Below, in pieces: positions 12,431 through 14,529 of a stretch of 14,529 nt of DNA (within the stretch, counting starts at the first letter, position 1; every line of letters begins with the position of its first letter). A program made the translations under genes and the position numbers. The stretch spans positions 1 through 14,529 of the forward strand of contig CALESR010000175.1 in the NCBI GenBank assembly GCA_937907485.1. Reading direction: 5' to 3'. The stretch comes from an uncultured Paracoccaceae bacterium (GTDB lineage Bacteria > Pseudomonadota > Alphaproteobacteria > Rhodobacterales > Rhodobacteraceae). The notes beneath the pieces are model-generated. The model did no database searches. It had not been told where the DNA came from and saw only the letters and a list, made by a program, of their open reading frames with translations.

Positions 12431-12925
12431 TCAGTTGACCGCGCGATACTCGGGCTGGGCCTGAACTTGTTCGCGCGTCGCGTCGATATAGACGCGCAAC
12501 TCGGTTTGCGCGGCGTTCGACAGGATCGTCAATTCTTTAAACCCGACACTGACCTGCGTGCTGCCCATGCCCAGAAACCCGCCGACACCGATCACCAGAG
12601 CGCGGACCTGGCCATCGCTGGACAGCACGACCTCGTTGACCTGACCGATGGCGTCCAGCCCGTCCAGATCGGCGCGCGGCATCAGCATCATGTTGCGGGT
12701 CCCTTCCGGGGTTTGGGTCATCTCGCGGCTGGACGCGGTCATGTCGATGGCGGTGCGGCGCGCAAAGACCTCGTGCCCAATCAGTTCCGCGGTGAACAAG
12801 TCCGATTGGCCGTGCGCGATCAGAACGCCGTGCAGCGGCGTTGCCGGGGTGGCGGTTTGCGCCAGCGCGAGGCCGGGCAGGCCCAGGGCGATGACGACAG
12901 CAGTAGTCGAAAGCAGCAACTTCAT
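12431..12925 (-). CDS. Secreted PRC-barrel domain protein (164 aa)
   Basis: The N terminus MKLLLSTTAVVIALGLPGLALAQ is a Sec signal peptide with a likely cleavage after ALA. The mature part contains a PRC-barrel pattern: SDLFTAELIGHEVFARR, then DLDGLDAIGQVNEVVLSSDGQVRALVIGVGGFLGMGSTQVSVGFKEL. The second half (IGQVNEVVLSxDGxVRALVIGVGGFLGMG) is very typical of the periplasmic members of Rhodobacteraceae and rhizobia. PRC-barrels bind protein partners or ligands; no enzyme function is known for this type. A GGAGG site lies 8 nt before the ATG at 12925. A candidate stress-sigma promoter starts 66 bp upstream. It is convergent with the transglutaminase gene. Confidence 0.92.
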   Translation of the reverse strand: MKLLLSTTAVVIALGLPGLALAQTATPATPLHGVLIAHGQSDLFTAELIGHEVFARRTAIDMTASSREMTQTPEGTRNMMLMPRADLDGLDAIGQVNEVVLSSDGQVRALVIGVGGFLGMGSTQVSVGFKELTILSNAAQTELRVYIDATREQVQAQPEYRAVN

Positions 12926-12990
12926 GCGGAAAGCCTCCGGGGATGACGGGCCGATCGCCAGTCGACCGCTTGCGCGCCCAACAGATCAGC

Positions 12991-13016
12991 AACGGCTTGC
13001 TGTATCGAATCGTTCC
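12991..13016 (-). promoter_or_regulatory. Candidate EcfG-type general stress promoter for the PRC-barrel gene
   Basis: On the - strand GGAAC (13016-13012) is followed after exactly 17 nt by CGTT (12994-12991). This equals the consensus GGAAC-N16/17-CGTT recognised by EcfG sigma factors in alphaproteobacteria. The -10 is about 66 bp from the PRC-barrel start codon, a usual leader length. Sequence match is direct; use by EcfG is inferred, and the sigma factor gene is not in the window. Confidence 0.65.
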
Positions 13017-13134
13017 CGAAAATCGCGGCTTGCGCGCGCAGGGCGCGGTGCGCCGGAATTCCGCGGACGGCCCGGAAGCCCGCGCGGGTTGCGCGGTGTC
13101 CCGAAAAGGTAGCGTTCAGAACAAGGACTCCCAG

Positions 13135-13975
13135 GGCATATCACATGGTATCGCCACCCTCATCATGCCTGCCGCCGGGCAAGGACTCCGGCTGTTGCCT
13201 GCAACCAAGGCCATTCCGAAGGAGTTGCTGCCATATTTTGACCGACGGGCGCTGCAATTTGCGATCGACGAGGCGATCGAACTGGGGGTCGCGGGGGTCG
13301 TGATGGTCATTCATCCAGCCAAGCGCGGGATCCGCGAGTATCTTGCCCCTGACGCCGCGTTGGTCGCGCAACTGCGAGTCTGCGACAAGACCAGTCTGGC
13401 GGCCGCGCTGATCGAGATCGAGGTTCCTGCCGAGGTCGACGTGGTGTTTGTCGAACAAGACCAACCTCTTGGACTTGGTCACGCCGTGCTCTTGCCTGAT
13501 GATCTGGTTTTTGGCCGCTCGTGCCTGCCGGAAATGGCAGAAAGTTATGTCGGCGGTCACATGATCGAGGCGATGGAGGTCGCGCCGGACGAGGCCTGCG
13601 CCTATGGCACTTTTCGCCTGCAGACGCCGGCGATTGGCCGCATGGTGGCGGTTTCGGGCATGGTGGAAAAGCCCCAGCCCGGACTGACGCCGTCGCGGCT
13701 GGCGGCCGTGGGGCGTTATATTCTGGACCCGGGCATCTTTGCGACGCTGCGCCATGTCGCGCGGGCGGCCGGTAGCGAGATTTAACTGACCGATGCGATT
13801 GCGCGCGATGCCGGGCGGGTGCCTTTGAGCGCCTTCCGGTTCAGCGACACGCGGTTCGATTGTGGGCAGCGACGACGGGCTGCTGGGCGCGGCCCTTGCG
13901 CGGCACGCCGAGGTGCGGGGCCTCAACGCGTCAGCCGCGACGCTGGCCCTTCATGCACCCGTCGCGCGGACCTGA
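13135..13975 (+). pseudogene. galU-like UTP-glucose-1-phosphate uridylyltransferase pseudogene
   Basis: The translated remains follow the GalU sequence: LIMPAAGQGLRLLPATKAIPKELLP at the start, then IDEAIELGVAGVVMVI, GLGHAVL, LLPDD, VAVSGMVEKPQPGLTPSRLAAVGRYILDPGIF and LTDAIARDAG. Three lesions are visible. First, about 13 residues expected between GLGHAVL and LLPDD are missing. Second, the TAA at 13783-13785 sits exactly where the conserved EIQLTDA motif needs Gln (CAA to TAA). Third, one extra G at about 13864 shifts the frame; reading on from 13865 restores GSDDGLLGAALARHAEV to a stop at 13973-13975. The start codon is also unclear (no good ATG or ribosome binding site; first in-frame ATG 13165), and the nucleotide-loop GxGTR reads GQGLR. 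An intact enzyme would make UDP-glucose; this copy cannot. It lies beside a glucan synthetase gene that would need UDP-glucose. Confidence 0.88.
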
Positions 13976-13998
13976 GTGACCGGAAGCCGAAATTTCGC

Positions 13999-14025
13999 GG
14001 AACGCCCCCGGCTTTTAGCGCGGTT
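13999..14025 (+). promoter_or_regulatory. Possible EcfG-like promoter element for the glucan synthetase operon
   Basis: GGAAC (13999-14003) is followed after 18 nt by GGTT (14022-14025), close to but not matching GGAAC-N16/17-CGTT. The putative -10 is about 51 bp before the ATG at 14076. The same block reads GGAAC-N18-CGTT on the opposite strand (14027 to 14001), so strand and use are uncertain. Confidence 0.35.
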
Positions 14026-14075
14026 CCAGAATAGGCTGTCGGCAGGATCGGCGCCAAACCGAAGAGGATGCGTCA

Positions 14076-14252
14076 ATGGAATGGGATCAGATCATCGAGA
14101 AATGGGCTGTCATGACCCAGCGACTGTGCCAAGATGGTCAGGGCGCGCGTCGCCAGCCCACCGCTCCACGCAACGAGGGGTCTGGTGCGCCCACAGTGCA
14201 GCCCGTGGCAAGCACCCTCGCACCCCTCGTCGGCGCATCGCCTGATCCGTGA
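14076..14252 (+). CDS. Small hypothetical protein upstream of the glucan synthetase (58 aa)
   Basis: The ATG at 14076 has an AGAGGA site 7 nt upstream and reads MEWDQIIEKWAVMTQRLCQD, then a basic, low-complexity, Pro/Ala/Thr-rich tail ending at the TGA at 14250-14252. The N-terminal part is an acidic amphipathic helix with two Trp. It has no signal peptide or membrane helix. The next gene's GTG overlaps this stop (GTGA), which indicates translational coupling. I recall similar short MEW-x-x-I...KW-x-x-M-T-R proteins ahead of such genes, without a known function. Confidence 0.75.
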   Translation: MEWDQIIEKWAVMTQRLCQDGQGARRQPTAPRNEGSGAPTVQPVASTLAPLVGASPDP

Positions 14253-14529
14253 TCCGGGCCTTGTTCGGGCCCGCCACAGGCCGCTGGCAGGGCCGCGCCG
14301 CGATCCGCGCCGATCTGTTCGGCGCCGAGCGACTGGAACATCACGCGGTTTCGCTGGCCGGGGCACAACCGGTCACGGATCGCGAGCCACGGGTGGCCTC
14401 GCTGATCAGGCGGGTGCGCGAGAATGCCGGTGTGCTGCTGGCCGGATATCGCGCCTGTGCGGCGGCGGTTCAGACCGAGCAGGCGGTGACGCCCGCGGCT
14501 GAATGGCAGCTCGACAATTCTCACCTCGT
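14249..14529 (+). CDS. Cyclic beta-1,2-glucan synthetase/glucoamylase-like protein, N-terminal part
   Basis: The GTG at 14249 opens a frame that stays open to the window end (93 codons). Diagnostic residues are IRADLFGAERLEHHAVSLAGAQPVT (about residues 13-37), SLIRRVRENAGVLLAGYRACAAAV (about 48-71), and TPAAEWQLDNSHL (about 80-92). These match the N terminus of the very large (2,500 aa or more) NdvB/glucoamylase-family proteins, where the pattern RxELF-x-x-ERLExHAxSLAAAQ...AAEWLLDNFH is well conserved. Such proteins combine glycosyltransferase and GH94 phosphorylase-like modules to make cyclic glucans. Only the start is seen, so the catalytic modules and completeness are unknown. The GTG start overlaps the upstream small gene. 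Intracellular supply would depend on UDP-glucose, whose local galU copy is broken. Confidence 0.85.
   Translation, partial: MIRALFGPATGRWQGRAAIRADLFGAERLEHHAVSLAGAQPVTDREPRVASLIRRVRENAGVLLAGYRACAAAVQTEQAVTPAAEWQLDNSHL

Noticed and set aside
12943..13134. Upstream in-frame extension of the galU-like frame
   Set aside because: No homology to GalU and no ribosome binding site; this stretch contains the promoter region of the divergent PRC-barrel gene.

Overview
The window looks like chromosomal DNA of a high-GC alphaproteobacterium, most likely a member of the Rhodobacteraceae. The evidence is the strong G/C third-position bias, the many overlapping ATGA/GTGA gene junctions, and protein families typical of that group. 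No mobile element, CRISPR array, tRNA or rRNA gene was seen.

Region 1 (1-5538) is an energy and arginine block on the + strand. It opens with the last codons of an F1 ATPase alpha subunit, overlapped by a gamma subunit gene. Alpha directly followed by a terminal gamma gene is the end of the 'alternate' N-ATPase type operon. After 66 bp comes a complete arginine deiminase (ADI) operon: a YfcC/DcuC-family antiporter (probably arginine/ornithine), arcA, arcB and arcC. Together they import arginine, convert it to citrulline, ornithine, ammonia and CO2, and make one ATP per arginine at the carbamate kinase step. The ATPase next door could spend that ATP on ion pumping.

Region 2 (5539-11110) is rich in short genes for small envelope and stress proteins. 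It holds an OmpA-type lipoprotein with a glycine zipper, a 71-aa soluble protein, a Crp/Fnr-family regulator on the - strand and a 79-aa conserved small protein. A - strand run follows: DUF883 (ElaB/YqjD type), a YqjE-like membrane protein, CsbD and DUF3309. Then come a DUF3185-like membrane protein, a DUF302 protein, and a coupled pair made of a tail-anchored hypothetical protein and an NTF2-like protein.

Region 3 (10740-12366) is a tight + strand cassette: a Thivi_2564-type membrane peptide, three tiny proteins (one with two CxxC motifs, probably a zinc ribbon), and a transglutaminase-like protease-fold protein joined by an ATGA overlap. Two of the small genes are too short for routine ORF calling.

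Region 4 (12367-14529) has a secreted PRC-barrel protein on the - strand. A near-perfect GGAAC-N17-CGTT promoter lies upstream of it, matching the alphaproteobacterial general stress sigma factor EcfG. Next is a decayed galU-like gene with an in-frame deletion, a nonsense codon and a frameshift. Last is a 58-aa gene coupled to the start of a large cyclic beta-1,2-glucan synthetase/glucoamylase-like gene that runs off the window. The overall theme after the arc operon is stress and envelope maintenance. The most noteworthy signals are the ATPase/ADI juxtaposition, the stress-sigma promoter, the small-protein cassette and the galU pseudogene.
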